From Euborellia annulipes (Eukaryota > Arthropoda > Insecta > Dermaptera > Anisolabididae), in assembly GCA_023213315.1 (NCBI GenBank), contig JAKCPI010010567.1, positions 1 through 64,000 on the forward strand: a stretch of 64,000 nucleotides of DNA, given 5' to 3'. The translations under genes were made by a program, and so were the position numbers. Positions 31,929 to 42,626 of this stretch are shown in pieces (within the stretch, counting starts at the first letter, position 1; the number at the start of each line of letters is the position of its first letter). Below the pieces are notes generated by a model. It was not told where the DNA came from, made no database searches, and was given only the letters and a program-made list of their open reading frames with translations.

Positions 31929-32231
31929 GTGAGTATTCTTTTTGATTATTAGTTCCTTCCTTCTTCTTTATAATCAATTACGATGCATGATTCATTTCAA
32001 TTACTCTACGACAAGGTCTCTTTCGTTGATGATTTTTTTTTAGCGAGGGTCAGGCCAAGTTTATTTATTTATCGGTCGAGGACAAAAAGAATATAATAAA
32101 AAGATGCTTAGCTAGTTCAATGAGTTGTATTAAGGTATAAATGTGTTGAGTCTAGTCGAGCAAGTCAACCAACCTTTGTTCACGACTCAAAACTTTCAGA
32201 ACTTCTGAATTCCAATAATTTCAAAACTATA

Positions 32232-32260
32232 CTAGCCGCCCGCATTTTCTGTGACTTATA
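32232..32260 (-). mobile_element. Helitron-like 3' terminus
   Basis: The minus strand reads GAAAATGCGGGCGGCTAG followed by T, as at 16508 and 44785 (GGCGGGCGG...CTAG). The element body cannot be delimited. Confidence 0.4.
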
Positions 32261-32272
32261 ATTCATATTCTT

Positions 32273-32518
32273 AAAAATCTGGTGTGACTGGTCGCACAGC
32301 ACACAACTTTCTCTTACCCTTTGGCAAGAGAAAGTTGTGTACTGTGCTTGGCACACCAGATTTTTTGATTCGAGATATATTTAGTTGCTCTTAGCACTTT
32401 AGTTCCAAACTTGCCCACCCGATTCATAGATGGCGCTGAGCTACGAATGCTTCCACATCTGTAAAGTGTATTTGAAACGATTTTCACGAAAAATTTCATT
32501 TTAAAGAGTATATGCGTT
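32273..32518 (-). repeat. Family H repeat, truncated copy
   Basis: It has the full hairpin (CTGGTGTGACTGGTCGCACA to GGCACACCAG) and about 150 bases of core, including AGATGGCGCTGAGCTACGAA, a variant block shared with the copy at 23364. Confidence 0.7.
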
Positions 32519-33017
32519 TTAGGCTTAATTCAGATTACCCCCACCCTTTTATAGAGAAGAAATTTATGTATGTAATTCGTGAACAGCGAAAGTAGCCAAT
32601 TTCTGAAGGTTTACTTTTCTTTTATATATTTGCAAGTTGTACGTGCAATGAATAAATAAATAAATAAATAAAAGAAAAGTAAACATTCATGAAGTTTCAT
32701 TAATATATGAGTGCGTTAACGGTTAAATTGGTAAAAAAAAAAAAAAAAAATTCTCGGCGAACACGAACAAGTGGATCCAGGGGGATTATGCGCTAGTTAT
32801 CAAAAAAATTAATATTTTGTAAGTTAAGTCATATAACTCTAAATTTAATTCACTTCCTGGTCCAAATGATATTCAATATCAATTTATTTAGAAAATTTAT
32901 AAAGACCTTAAATAAATTTGCAAAAAAAAAAAGTACTCCGGAATATTAAATTTGTTGGCTTCTGCGTATATATTTCCTCAATGTTGAGTTGAATACTAAT
33001 TCCAAATTTTGTTTGTT
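32519..33017. other. AT-rich DNA with a small hairpin
   Basis: GTTTACTTTTCTTTTAT (32607-32623) and ATAAAAGAAAAGTAAAC are inverted around a TAAA-repeat. No gene is seen. Confidence 0.4.
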
Positions 33018-33310
33018 TTTTTTACTTTCTCTTATCTCTATATATGTTAATATATATAGAGAGAAAGTATTTATGTTAAAAATTCGATGTCGAGATTTTG
33101 ACGGATTACACGCTTTGAGGTCCCCTGAATCTAAAAAATCTGGTGTGACTGGTCGCACAGCACTTTCTCTTACCGTCAATAATCGAAAGTTGTGTTCTGT
33201 GCTTGTCACACCAGATTTTTCGTGTCGACATATATTTAGTTTCCGACAGTACGGTACGTTCGATTTTCAAGATGTAAAATTTATAAGTATGGGAAAATAT
33301 TTATATTCTG
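33018..33310 (+). repeat. Family H repeat with inverted junction
   Basis: The left part (ACTTTCTCTTATCTCTATAT to GAGGTCCCCTGAATC) is plus-oriented. It then meets a complete hairpin followed by minus-oriented H sequence (GATGTAAAATTTATAAGTAT). This head-to-head hybrid suggests recombination between two copies. Confidence 0.65.
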
Positions 33311-33311
33311 T

Positions 33312-33655
33312 TACCCAAAAAATCAAGTAATTCAAAAATTTGCCAAGAGATGTCAGAATGGTAGCTAATAATATTTAATGCATTTGGTTGATTTTCATTG
33401 ATCTTTTAACAATAAATAATATTATATATTATGTATCTTTTATAAAAGCATAAAAATATATAAATACAGGCTAATACTATATCGTCTGTTAGACTAGCCT
33501 GCCATCTATTGCAAGAATGCTGAACTAATTTAACAGTTGATTTTTTTTAAATAAATCATCTAAGCTTATTTTAAAAATTTCTTAATTAAAATGTGATTAA
33601 TAATAACAATAAATTCATTTTTAAATTTAAAAAAAAATTAAAGATTATTGGGCCA
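33312..33655 (+). repeat. Repeat Q, 3'-truncated copy
   Basis: From AAAAAATCAAGTAATTCAAA to AAGATTATTGGGCC. It breaks off at the first half of the inverted pair. Confidence 0.65.
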
Positions 33656-34204
33656 GATAAAATCGGTCAAAGAATCCTTGTACTTTTTTCAATTTTCTGA
33701 AAATCAGCTCTAACAGTTGTGATTATACCAATAAACATATCAACTAGTGTTTTTTTTCTTCATTGTTCACATTTTGTATTCAAACTTTTACGCTACGTAG
33801 TTGTGTTTAATTAAATAGACTATAACTCAACACATCCATAAAAATAATAAAATTCTTAAATAACAACTTTATTTGTTCCATTTTATATTATCAACTAAAA
33901 ATTGTTATCACAACTAAATATAGGCGAATTTTTTTTTTTTTACTTTTAGCCTTTGATCTTAATTAATCTTATCAATATTATATATATAAGAGGACAATTT
34001 TTTTTCTGCGTAATTTTATAAATAGATAATTGTTAAATTTTCCATAATCATTGATGATTGATTAGTGAGATTTAATAAGCAATCAACAATCTATAAATTG
34101 AGAGGTTAATGACCCCATGTATGCTTCGATAATCCAAAGTTGTCACATCAGACAGCCAGGTCTGGCAGTATCGAGATATTATTTAATATATTAAGACTCT
34201 AGAA
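33656..34204. other. AT-rich DNA, family H traces
   Basis: AATCGGTCAAAGAATCCTTG at 33663 is a remnant of H. No gene is seen. Confidence 0.35.
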
Positions 34205-34360
34205 CAGTGGCTCCCAACCTATTGAAGTTCACGGCATCCTTGGAATATAATACATCAATAGTTTTGTTAGCTTTAATATAGGTTAATTTTTTTTTGGTTT
34301 ATCTCAATATCTCGCGGGGTACCCCTGAGTCAAACATGCGGCACCCCTGGAACTCCCTTT
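34205..34360 (+). repeat. hAT-like fragment (CAGTGGCTCCCAACC end)
   Basis: It starts with a Charlie-type hAT end and shares CAATAGTTTTGTTAGCTT and TATCTCAATATCT with the fragment at 48567-48668. The other end is lost. Confidence 0.45.
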
Positions 34361-34481
34361 TTTTATTTAAACTCTTAAAATGTGTATTTCCGTTAAAATC
34401 TTGATATCGAGTTTGTTATGTGATACTTTTTCTTTATAAATATATACCTAGAAGAAATGTGTGTATTGTTGTATGTTATAT

Positions 34482-35430
34482 GGACCCTGTTATGCAAATG
34501 TGTGTCAAAGACCAAACATCGAGCTTTGAGAAAATCAACATTAAAGTTTTTCTGGTTTAAATTGTATTGATTAGATTATATATCATTTTTTTGTTTGTCA
34601 ATTGTGCAAGTAAATACTGTAATTCTAGCAGATATTCATAAATTATCTCTAGAAATACGACTAATTTAGAGAAAAACAATAAAATATAAAAAATTATTTT
34701 TGCAAAATTCCTTAAGTCCAATATTATATTTGTAAAAATGCTTCAAAGTCCCTTGAAACATGATTGCAAATTAATCTATGCACTATTTATATTAATAAAA
34801 TAATTTTAGGTTATAATCCAAAAGTTAAATCGGAGATATTATTAAAGTTCTTTTATGGTTATATTTAATACTAGTAGCATAGAAACTTTTTATCAAAATT
34901 ACATTAATAAATTTTAAATAGTATTAATATATTAAAATTAAATACAAAGTGATAAAATTTTCTCATCAATTAATTCCTGAATGGAAGTGAACATGGCAAC
35001 AGTAAATCAAAGTTATAATAATGAAATTGACTTAATATTATTTATTTTGTTGTCTTTTCGAAATCGCACTCATCCTCATCTTCATTATCAGGAATAATAT
35101 CAAAAAATTAAATTGGACATCTACGAATTCGTTTCTCATTTTTCAAAAAAAAGGATTTTGGTTTATTTAAGGTAAACAATATATAATATAGGTTAAATAA
35201 GTTTTTATTGGTTGTTAACATCATAAAAAACAACGTGTTAGATACATAAATCATTTCAATCCTGCATTGAAATATTGTAAAAATAATTTTAAGCTTTTAC
35301 ATTAAATATAAATTTTTTTAGGACATATTTCATAAAAAATACTATTAATTATAGCATTTGAAACAATATTCCGTGCTTAACTCAATTTTGAATTTTTTGG
35401 CCTTTGACACACATTTGCATAACAGGGTCC
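34482..35430. mobile_element. Longer relative of the GGACCC MITE, 4-bp TSD
   Basis: The ends GGACCCTGTTATGCAAATGT and ACATTTGCATAACAGGGTCC are perfectly inverted. The flanks are ATAT on both sides (34478-34481, 35431-35434). About 250 bases at the two ends match the 254-base MITE at 18158. The extra 690 bases inside have no coding frame. Confidence 0.75.
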
Positions 35431-35434
35431 ATAT

Positions 35435-35990
35435 ATCCTAAATTGCATCTCATTGGCCAGTGTCAGAGAAGGCAATTTTTGTGGGAAATTTAAAATAGCT
35501 TTTTTGTTTAACCGGTAAAATTTAAATAAATTGTTTTTATATCATCATTATTTTCATAGTATGGTCCAAAATAATAATAAAAAAAAAAACATTTATGGAA
35601 AAAACTAATCATTAGAGGTAAAAATAAATTTTGTCTATTGTTTAATCAGTTTTTTTTATAAAAAAAAAATTCTTTTATAAAAGAATTTCCCACTTACTGA
35701 TATGGGTATGTAATGTTAGTTATGCAAAAAAAAAGCAAACAAATGTATTCTTTAATGAGTCTTTCAAAAAAAGATGAATAAATTTTTTTCTATTATTTTA
35801 AATGATCTTTGTAGATTATCAATTAATTCAAACCTTGACCATTTGTACTTATTACTTTGGCAGATTATCTAATAATATTTATTTAGTTTTTTTTTTTTTT
35901 TGTATTTAATTTTGCACATGCTAATTTTATGTATTTGAACTCCTCGATGGGGTATTCATTGAGATTGCTTATTATTCTTATAAGAACTGA
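35435..35990. other. AT-rich DNA, no gene seen
   Basis: Homopolymer-rich, with no element recognised. Confidence 0.35.
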
Positions 35991-36260
35991 GGATGGCGGA
36001 TCCAGAGGTGTTTCTCGGGGGGGGGGGGGGGTAATCTGGTGTGACTCGTCGCACAGCACACTATTTTTTCTTAATTTCGGTAATTTAAAGGCGCATTCTG
36101 TACTTGTTTGCCAGAATATAAATACAAATCAAATTTTTAAGTATTAATTTTTAAAATTTTACATTAAAAATAAATTTTTTTTTTTTTTTTTCGAAAAAAA
36201 AGTATTTTTTTCAAATCTCAGGGGGGTAATTACCCCCCTTTACCCCCCCCCCCCCTTGTT
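35991..36260. mobile_element. GGCGGATCCAGAGGTG element with poly(G)/poly(C)
   Basis: It opens GGCGGATCCAGAGGTGTTTC and a G run, then an H-type hairpin half (AATCTGGTGTGACTCGTCGC), and ends in TACCCCCC and a C run. The same layout, at 27727 and 45103, marks a small family that shares the CTGGTGTGAC motif with family H. Confidence 0.5.
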
Positions 36261-36307
36261 TCTTATATTAGGATTTTCATTCGATAGACATCATCTTCTA
36301 TTATTAA

Positions 36308-36565
36308 CAGTGGCGTAACTAGCCTTTGAGGGCGGAGGGGGCGAAGCTCAACAAGGGCGTCGTTTTTAAGTTGTAATATAATTTAAAAGAAAACTATCCG
36401 TGTTTTTGGACAATCTATGGAAAGAATATGATAAAATCACCGTCCCTGGGCTATTTATTAGAAGCCTTAGGGCGCCTATGTCGGTATAGAAGGGCGCCAA
36501 AGGCTTGATGCGCCTGGGGCGGAAGGGGCGAGCGCCCCCTTCGCCCCCACCTAGTTACGCCACTG
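36308..36565. mobile_element. hAT MITE, TSD ATTATTAA
   Basis: The ends CAGTGGCGTAACTAG and CTAGTTACGCCACTG are perfectly inverted. ATTATTAA is duplicated exactly (36300-36307, 36566-36573). It is 258 bases, G-rich and non-coding. Confidence 0.85.
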
Positions 36566-36953
36566 ATTATTAATCAATAAGAAGTGCAAAAGATAATCTT
36601 TCAACGACTAGGCTACTTACTAAAACATGATAGTGGAATTTAAGAAAGTTTTTTAATTAAAAAATTAAAAAAATTAAATTTCAATATGGCAATCAATGAG
36701 GATGCTTCAGCCCATATAGGGAAAATTTAGTAAAATTCAACAGGGCCCTTATTGAGGCTTTCAATATTTTCCTGAATTTTCCTATATGGGAAATGCAATT
36801 TTTACATTATAATTTTTAACAAATTTATAACAAAATTAAATTCTTTATTTAAGGTTTAGGAAATCCCAAATGAGCAACGCAGCTAGTCGTTTTTGCAAAT
36901 TTTTATTTAAATATAAAGTGCCAGGGCCAACGTTTCGGTCGCATATACGGTAG

Positions 36954-37336
36954 CATAGGCGCCGGAACTGGGGGGCGGCAAGGGTACTTTGCCCCCCCTC
37001 TGGCAACCTATAGGGGGGGGCAGAGGGGGGGCAATATGTCTTCTTTTATTTCATTTATTTTTAAAAATGATATATTTTACTTTTGAAAAATTAAATCTTC
37101 TAAATTAAAAAAAAATTAAAAAGAGTAAGAAATTCATTTTTTTCCAAATTTTTGATTAAATCACTAGCAAATTTTTTAAAATTTTAATTTTATTAAAATT
37201 GTTATTTTATTTAAAATTTTTAGTTTTATAGTAGATTTGTTTTATACTATTTGAACATATTAAATTATTTTAATTTTCTAAAAAAAAATTTTTTTGCCCT
37301 CTCCCCCCCTGATTCAAATTCGTTCCGGCGCCCCTG
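36954..37336. mobile_element. hAT MITE, TSD TACGGTAG
   Basis: The ends CATAGGCGCCGGAACTGG and GTTCCGGCGCCCCTG are inverted and flanked by an exact 8-base duplication TACGGTAG (36946-36953, 37337-37344). The uninterrupted right arm of the surrounding foldback shows a related empty site. There is no transposase. Confidence 0.85.
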
Positions 37337-37344
37337 TACGGTAG

Positions 37345-37356
37345 GACCATCATCAG
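37345..37356 (-). other. CTGATGATGG...GACCGAAACG motif (left arm)
   Basis: The minus strand has CCCTGATGATGGTC. Across the inserted MITE it continues to GCGACCGAAACGTTGG (36928-36945). The right arm at 37680-37714 shows the uninterrupted form with a GGTC/GACC stem. Confidence 0.45.
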
Positions 37357-37918
37357 GGCTAAAATATAATAGACAAAATCAAACATTGATCACAAATTCT
37401 TTTTAGTTGAACCAATTACATATAAAACATTTACCCAACCCATTGGCAATTTATTATTCCTCTTGGTCATATTGGCCAAAGAAATTATTAATAATACAAC
37501 AAATCCAATGACCAAATTGTTAGAAATTGTTTATTTGTTGTATTATTAATAATTTCTTTGGCCAATATGACCAAGAGGAATAATAAATTGACAAAGGGTT
37601 GAGTAAATGTTTTATATGTAATTGGTGCAACTAAAAAGAATTTGTGATCAATGTTTGATTTTGTCTATTATATTTTAGCCCTGCTGATGGTCCTATATGC
37701 GACCGAAACGTTGGCCCTGGCACTTTATATTTAAATAAAAATTTGCAAAAACGACTAGCTGCATTGCTCATTTGGGATTTCCTGAACCTTAAATAAATTG
37801 TATCAATTAAATTAAATTAAATTCAAGTGTCGTATATCATTTAAGACACTCTAATTTATGAATATATAAAACAAATTTTAAGTAATACGAAATTTCAACA
37901 GAGTTAAAGAATTATTTC

Positions 37919-38074
37919 TTGATAAACCGCAGAACAAAACAATTTCATTCTTCCTTTGTCCCCATGACCTCCCGTGATTGGAACAAGCTCCCTGCGTCTA
38001 TCTTCCCCAAAACCTACAATCTTCAGACTTTCAAGTCTAACCTCAACAGGCATCTTCTCAGTTCCCGCAGTTGA
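37919..38074 (+). pseudogene. LINE ORF2 C-terminal fragment
   Basis: About 50 codons end at TGA (38072-38074) with HSSFVPMTSRDWNKLPASIF and then TYNLQTFKSNLNRHL. This is the same C-terminus as the minus-strand fragment at 9589, without a stop codon inside. A 3'UTR and A tract follow to 38190. It is 5'-truncated, as usual for LINE insertions. Confidence 0.75.
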
Positions 38075-38203
38075 GTTTCCCCTTTATGCTTCTCCTTTTG
38101 TTTTATTTTCTTCCTGGCTGCATGTGACTATTGGTCATTATAGGTCTTCGGACCTTATGCACCCATTCCAAAAAAAAAAAAAAAAAAAAAAGATGCCGGG
38201 AGA

Positions 38204-38237
<34 letters not shown>

Positions 38238-38246
38238 GGTAACCGA
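38075..38246 (+). mobile_element. LINE 3'UTR and double poly(A)
   Basis: It holds TGCATGTGACTATTGGTCAT, GGTCTTCGGACCTTATGCAC and CCATTCC, then an A tract, a short ATGCCGGGAGAC insert and a second A tract. The GGTCTTCGGACC hairpin lies near the 3' end. It defines the intact arrangement that is split at 7368/9520. Confidence 0.7.
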
Positions 38247-38581
38247 TGGTTCTTGTTGGTAAAATTAATATAAAAAAACACTAGGTGATATGTTTTAATT
38301 GGTTTAAAGTACTTGATTCCTGTTATTATTTTCAGAAATAAGTATATTATATCAAGTATTACTTCTGATGATATCCCATTAAGTGTACTTATACTTATCA
38401 AGTATTTATATCAATAGATATATCGAAACATATCACCTAGTATTTTTAATTAATTTCACTTAAAAAAAAAAAAAAACTTAACAAAATGTTAATATGAATG
38501 CTTACTGTTCTTATTTTTAATTAAATGCTTTTATTTAACTTACTCTTTCAAGGTCACCAACTTTATGGCTTTGTTAAGGAC

Positions 38582-39430
38582 ACTTCCCGATGAGCTAGAG
38601 GTGTGAAATTTGATATTTAAGAGTCATTTTTGATGACGCAAATTGTGAGTTTGGTTTTACCAAAATGGACCAAACTAATGTGGTACTTTATTTGAAACCC
38701 TTCGTGAATTAATGTAATTTCAAAAGACTTCCCGATGGGCTAGAGGTGTGAAATGTAATACTTAAGAGTCATTTTTGATGACGCCACTATATGGTGGTTT
38801 TGATCAAAATAGACCAAACTAATGTGGTACTTTATTTGAAACCCTTCGCGAATTAATGTAATTTCAAAAGACTTCCCGATGGGCTAAAGGTGTGAAATGT
38901 AATACTTAAGAGTCATTTTTGATGACGCCACTATATGGTGGTTTTGATCAAAATAGACCAAACTAATGTGGTACTTTATTTGAAACCCTTCGCGAATTAA
39001 TGTAATTTCAAAAGACTTCCCGATGGGCTAGAGGTGTGAAATGTAATACTTAAGAGTCATTTTTGATGACGCCACTATATGGTGGTTTTGATCAAAATAG
39101 ACCAAACTAATGTGGTACTTTATTTGAAACCCTTCGCGAATTAATGTAATTTCAAAAGACTTCCCGATGGGCTAAAGGTGTGAAATGTAATACTTAAGAG
39201 TCATTTTTGATGACGCCACTATATGGTGGTTTTGATCAAAATAGACCAAACTAATGTGGTACTTTATTTGAAACCCTTCGCGAATTAATGTAATTTCAAA
39301 AGACTTCCCGATGGGCTAGAGGTGTGAAATGTAATACTTAAGAGTCATTTTTGATGACGCCACTATATGGTGGTTTTGATCAAAATAGACCAAACTAATG
39401 TGGTACTTTATTTGAAGCCTCACGCAAATA
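38582..39430 (+). repeat. 144-bp tandem satellite, six units
   Basis: Units start at ACTTCCCGATGGGCTAGAGG: 38582, 38727, 38871, 39015, 39159 and 39303. The spacing is exactly 144 from the second unit on. GCTAGAGG and GCTAAAGG alternate between neighbours, so the true repeat is a 288-base dimer. The first unit and the partial unit after 39415 are diverged. It is non-coding. Confidence 0.9.
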
Positions 39431-39560
39431 AGGCCCTATTAACTATAGTTTTGAATTTTGATATTTACGAGTCATTTTTTTATGACAATGAATAATTTTT
39501 CAATTGAACCAAATCAATACAGGCCAAACTAATGTGGTACTTTATCATATTGATGATTTT
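39431..39560 (+). repeat. Degenerate satellite unit
   Basis: TTTACGAGTCATTTTTTTAT and GGCCAAACTAATGTGGTACT show an eroded copy of the 144-base unit at the array edge. Confidence 0.65.
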
Positions 39561-39594
39561 TGATAAGACTAAAAGACTAAAAAGCTTAAAATAA

Positions 39595-39895
39595 AAATAA
39601 AATAAAAAAAAGATTTTTAAAAAAATGCTTTTATTTAAATTGAACTAAAAAAGAGAGAAATAAGAAAGAAATAATTTAATTGTTCTTGTTAAAATTTTTT
39701 AATATTTATGACTTAAAATAAAAGCGTGGGGCGCGAGCCTCGGAATCACTTCGAAGCGCCCCACGCTTTTATTTTAAGTCAAATATTAAAAAATTTTAAA
39801 AAGAACAATTAAATTATTTCTTTCTTATTTCTCTCTTTAGTTCAATTTAAATAAAAGCATTTTTTTAAAAATCTTTTTTTTTATTTTATTTTTTA
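39595..39895. repeat. Hairpin-forming foldback with GC-rich apex
   Basis: Arms of about 140 bases are nearly perfect complements. They meet at GCGTGGGGCGC and GCGCCCCACGC (39724-39734, 39756-39766) with a 21-base loop that itself has CGAGCCTCGG. It lies 35 bases after the 144-bp array. Confidence 0.9.
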
Positions 39896-40282
39896 ATTAG
39901 AAAAATAAATTTATCTCATGATTTAAAGGAACTAACAAACTTTTCAACAGGAAAGAGCAAAAATCTTATCAATGGAAGTGAATCTCTCACTCACAATGCA
40001 ATGTGTGTGTTTATATAAACAAAAGAGGCTTCCTTACTTCACTCTTGCAGATTGTGAACATATTTAATAAATAAATAAATTTTATTTATTTATTTATTTA
40101 TTATGTTAAAAGAAATCATGAGAAATTATTTAATTCAATAAATAATGATTCTGTCTCTCTTTGTGTTGAAATTCTTTATAAAAAAAATATTATTGTTGCA
40201 ATTTTGAAATAAAAAACTCAATCGTGTTTGATAAACTGCAAGCGCAATCTTTTTTTTTTTTTTTCTTAATAAAAGTCTACTT
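39896..40282. other. AT-rich DNA
   Basis: TAAA/TTTA tetranucleotide repeats at 40066-40100, no gene seen. Confidence 0.4.
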
Positions 40283-40290
40283 TCATATAT

Positions 40291-40617
40291 GTGTCCGTCC
40301 ACATGAAAAGGTACCAAATCTTCACTGGGCTAAATTTCCAGGAGAGCTGATTAAAAAAAGTTCAAAAAAATCGATTTTTTTTTATTACTAATTCTGATTC
40401 TCTAGTTCTTCAATCTTATATAATGAAATATTCAGTTCATCAGAATCGATGTATTTTATATACAAAATTTGAAAAAACAAGACTTTAAACTCATTTTTTT
40501 CAAAACTAGATTTTTCATAACCAAAATTCAAAAATGCTGACTTGCTCAGCAGAATGTGTTCTGTGAATAACTCAATTTTGACCCTAGTGAAGATTTGGTA
40601 CCTTTTCATGTGGACGG
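40291..40617. mobile_element. MITE with CCGTCCACATGAAAAGGTAC ends
   Basis: CCGTCCACATGAAAAGGTAC and GTACCTTTTCATGTGGACGG are inverted, extending into CAAATCTTCACT / AGTGAAGATTTG. TCATATAT occurs on both sides (40283-40290, 40618-40625), possibly an 8-base duplication. The single frame on the minus strand is not recognisable. Confidence 0.7.
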
Positions 40618-40860
40618 TCATATATATATATTCTGGAAGTAGACACTCTCCCGAGTAAAACGATATGTCACACTTGATATCTCATTTTATTGCAATTTTG
40701 TAAAATACAATTGTTTAAAATTGCACTTGGAGCATTATTAATTGCCATATAAGGATGACAAAATAAAAAAAAATTAATTTTATTAATAAAGGCGAGATTT
40801 AAATATTTTTTATTTAAATTAAATATTATTTTAAAATTTAATTTATTCAAATTTTTTTTT

Positions 40861-41275
40861 AAAGTGAAACTTTATTTTGATCGACACAAATATTTTCGTT
40901 TCTCTATCAGCATGTCGCGTTACAAGCCGTGACGCTACAAGTTATGACGTCACAAGCCATGACGACAAAAATAGGAAAGTTGAAAATTAATATATATGAC
41001 GAATTATAAAAAAATAATTGTGAGAATTAATAATATAATTTTTAAAATAATTTAAAATGATTAAAATAGTAAATAAATATTTTTTTCAGTTTTTAATTTA
41101 ACATACGCCAATTGATTTCCCATTTCCCATTTTCCAATTATTAAGTTAAGATTAAAAACGCGATTTTAATACCCTCAATTGAATAATTTTCTGAAAATTT
41201 TCAGTTAAAAGCCTACGATCCGAAAAAAAAAGTTTCACTTGCATCGTGGTTTCATAAAACCACACAATGATTTTT
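40861..41275 (+). repeat. Dispersed repeat with TGACGTCA motifs, copy 1
   Basis: AAAGTGAAACTTTATTTTGA starts a 415-base unit with tandem GTTACAAGCCGTGACG-like words and a perfect CRE palindrome TGACGTCA. It ends near ATGATTTTTTTTAAATAAAT. A direct repeat is at 42627. Confidence 0.7.
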
Positions 41276-41302
41276 TTTAAATAAATCTCACAATTATATA
41301 TT

Positions 41303-41918
41303 AAGGGGCACGGGAGCGAAGTGGTTACGCATGTTTTTCCCGCTAAGATGACGTTGTGTATCATAAAAAGTATGCCCAAAAAATCAAATAATTCAAAAAT
41401 TTGCCAAGAGATGTCAGAATGGTAGCTAATAATATTTAATGCATTTGGTTGATTTTCATTGATCTTAAATACTTTATAAATGTTATTATATATTATGTAT
41501 CTTTTATAAAAGCATAAAAATATATAAATATAGGCTAATACTATACCGGCTGTTAGACTAGCCTGCCATCTATTGCAAGAATGCTGAACTAATTTGACAG
41601 TTGAATTTTAAATAAATCATCTAAGCTTATTTTAAAAATTTCTTAATTAATATGTGATTAATAATAACAATAAATTCATTTTTAAATTAAAAAAAAAATT
41701 AAAGATTATTGGGACAGATTGTTTTTTTGTATTTGCTTGATAACAAAAAAATTAATTACGATAATTTTTTAATAAGTCATTAAAAAAATTATAGCTCGAT
41801 GCCCCAATAATCCTTTATGAATATAATTAATTAAAAAAAAAAAACCTCATTGAAAAATTCCTTATAATAGTCTAGTTTTTTTTAAAGTACGTTTAGACGT
41901 CGCTCCTGAACCCCCTTA
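41303..41918 (+). repeat. Repeat Q, long copy
   Basis: Same blocks as 22571-23198, from GGGGCACGGGAGCGAAGTGG to CTCCTGAACCCCC. Confidence 0.7.
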
Positions 41919-41939
41919 ATAAATTAACATTAAAAAGTC

Positions 41940-42150
41940 AAATTGATTTGTTTGTTGTATTGAGAGTGAGGTGGATTTGACCAGAGGGACTGATTTTTGG
42001 GGAGAGGAGAGGTGAAGGGCCTCCCAACATTGGAACCGGGTTGATGGCAATTTGCGCCGGATACCGGTACTGGGGTTGGTGCGTGTCTGCGTGCACGATA
42101 CAATCGGGGAACTTTTTTTTTCAGGGTTTTTACGCCGTAATTTAAAGCTT
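41940..42150. other. GC-richer spacer downstream of calaxin exon
   Basis: It includes GGATGGATTTGACC-like and CCGGATACCGGTACTGGG words, probably an old element or the 3'UTR side of the calaxin gene. A short minus-strand frame here has no recognisable content. Confidence 0.3.
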
Positions 42151-42286
42151 TTCCCTCAAATAAAAAATAAATTTGTTGTATTAAATTAATCAACACATTT
42201 TTTTGATGTTTTTTTTTTTTTTTGTTATTGTTAAATAACAACACATACATTTAGTTTTGCAATGAGTAAGGGGGGTTGTTAGTTGT

Positions 42287-42484
42287 TTAGTTATCGAGAC
42301 TTCTGGCCATTTCTCGTGCACTAAATGTAATAAAGAAAGCATTAACAGCAGGCAGAGTTGCTTGGCAATTGCCCAGGCACATGAGCAAATTGGGATTCTG
42401 ACACACGGCCTCGGAGAAATCATCGATCTGGACCATTCCATCTTTTCCTAAATCTATTCGCCTAATTAGGATGTCGATTATATC
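42287..42484 (-). CDS. EFCAB1: Calaxin (EFCAB1)-like protein, last coding exon
   Basis: The acceptor TTTTTTCTAG precedes 65 codons and TAA (42287-42289). The exon carries the last EF-hand: DIIDILIRRIDLGKDGMVQI followed by DDFSEAV, then a C-terminal tail with NPNLLMCLGNCQ matching the shape of calaxin C-termini. The loop reads D-x-G-x-D-G-x-V-x-x-x-D, so position 3 lacks its usual acidic or Asn ligand. It joins exon 48187-48303 in phase 0. Calaxin is a Ca2+ sensor of outer-arm dynein in cilia and sperm flagella. The overlapping longer frame on the same strand is out of frame with this exon. Confidence 0.8.
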   Translation of the reverse strand, partial: DIIDILIRRIDLGKDGMVQIDDFSEAVCQNPNLLMCLGNCQATLPAVNAFFITFSAREMARSLDN

Positions 42485-42626
42485 CTAGAAAAAATATAAT
42501 ATATTAAAATTTCTTATAAAAAAAATTAATTTATTTAATTAATAATTGTGGGATTTAATTTCAACTTTTCCTTTATAATACATTAACTCCAAAATTACTG
42601 AACTGATTTTTATGGTTTTTTTTTTT

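Larger units (their letters stand above)
36840..37800. repeat. Foldback element, one arm interrupted by a MITE
   Basis: The arms run from AGGAAATCCCAAATGAGCAA to its complement TTGCTCATTTGGGATTTCC, with the centre near 37515. Both arms carry the motif ATATGCGACCGAAACGTTGG on the appropriate strand. The left arm is longer by exactly the hAT MITE at 36954-37336. No protein is encoded. Confidence 0.85.

Noticed and set aside
37974..38273. 99-codon frame with a lysine run
   Set aside because: It is out of frame with the LINE C-terminus, and the lysines are the poly(A) tail.
42190..42441. 83-codon minus-strand frame
   Set aside because: It overlaps the last calaxin exon in another frame. The exon frame bounded by the splice acceptor at 42485 has the EF-hand.
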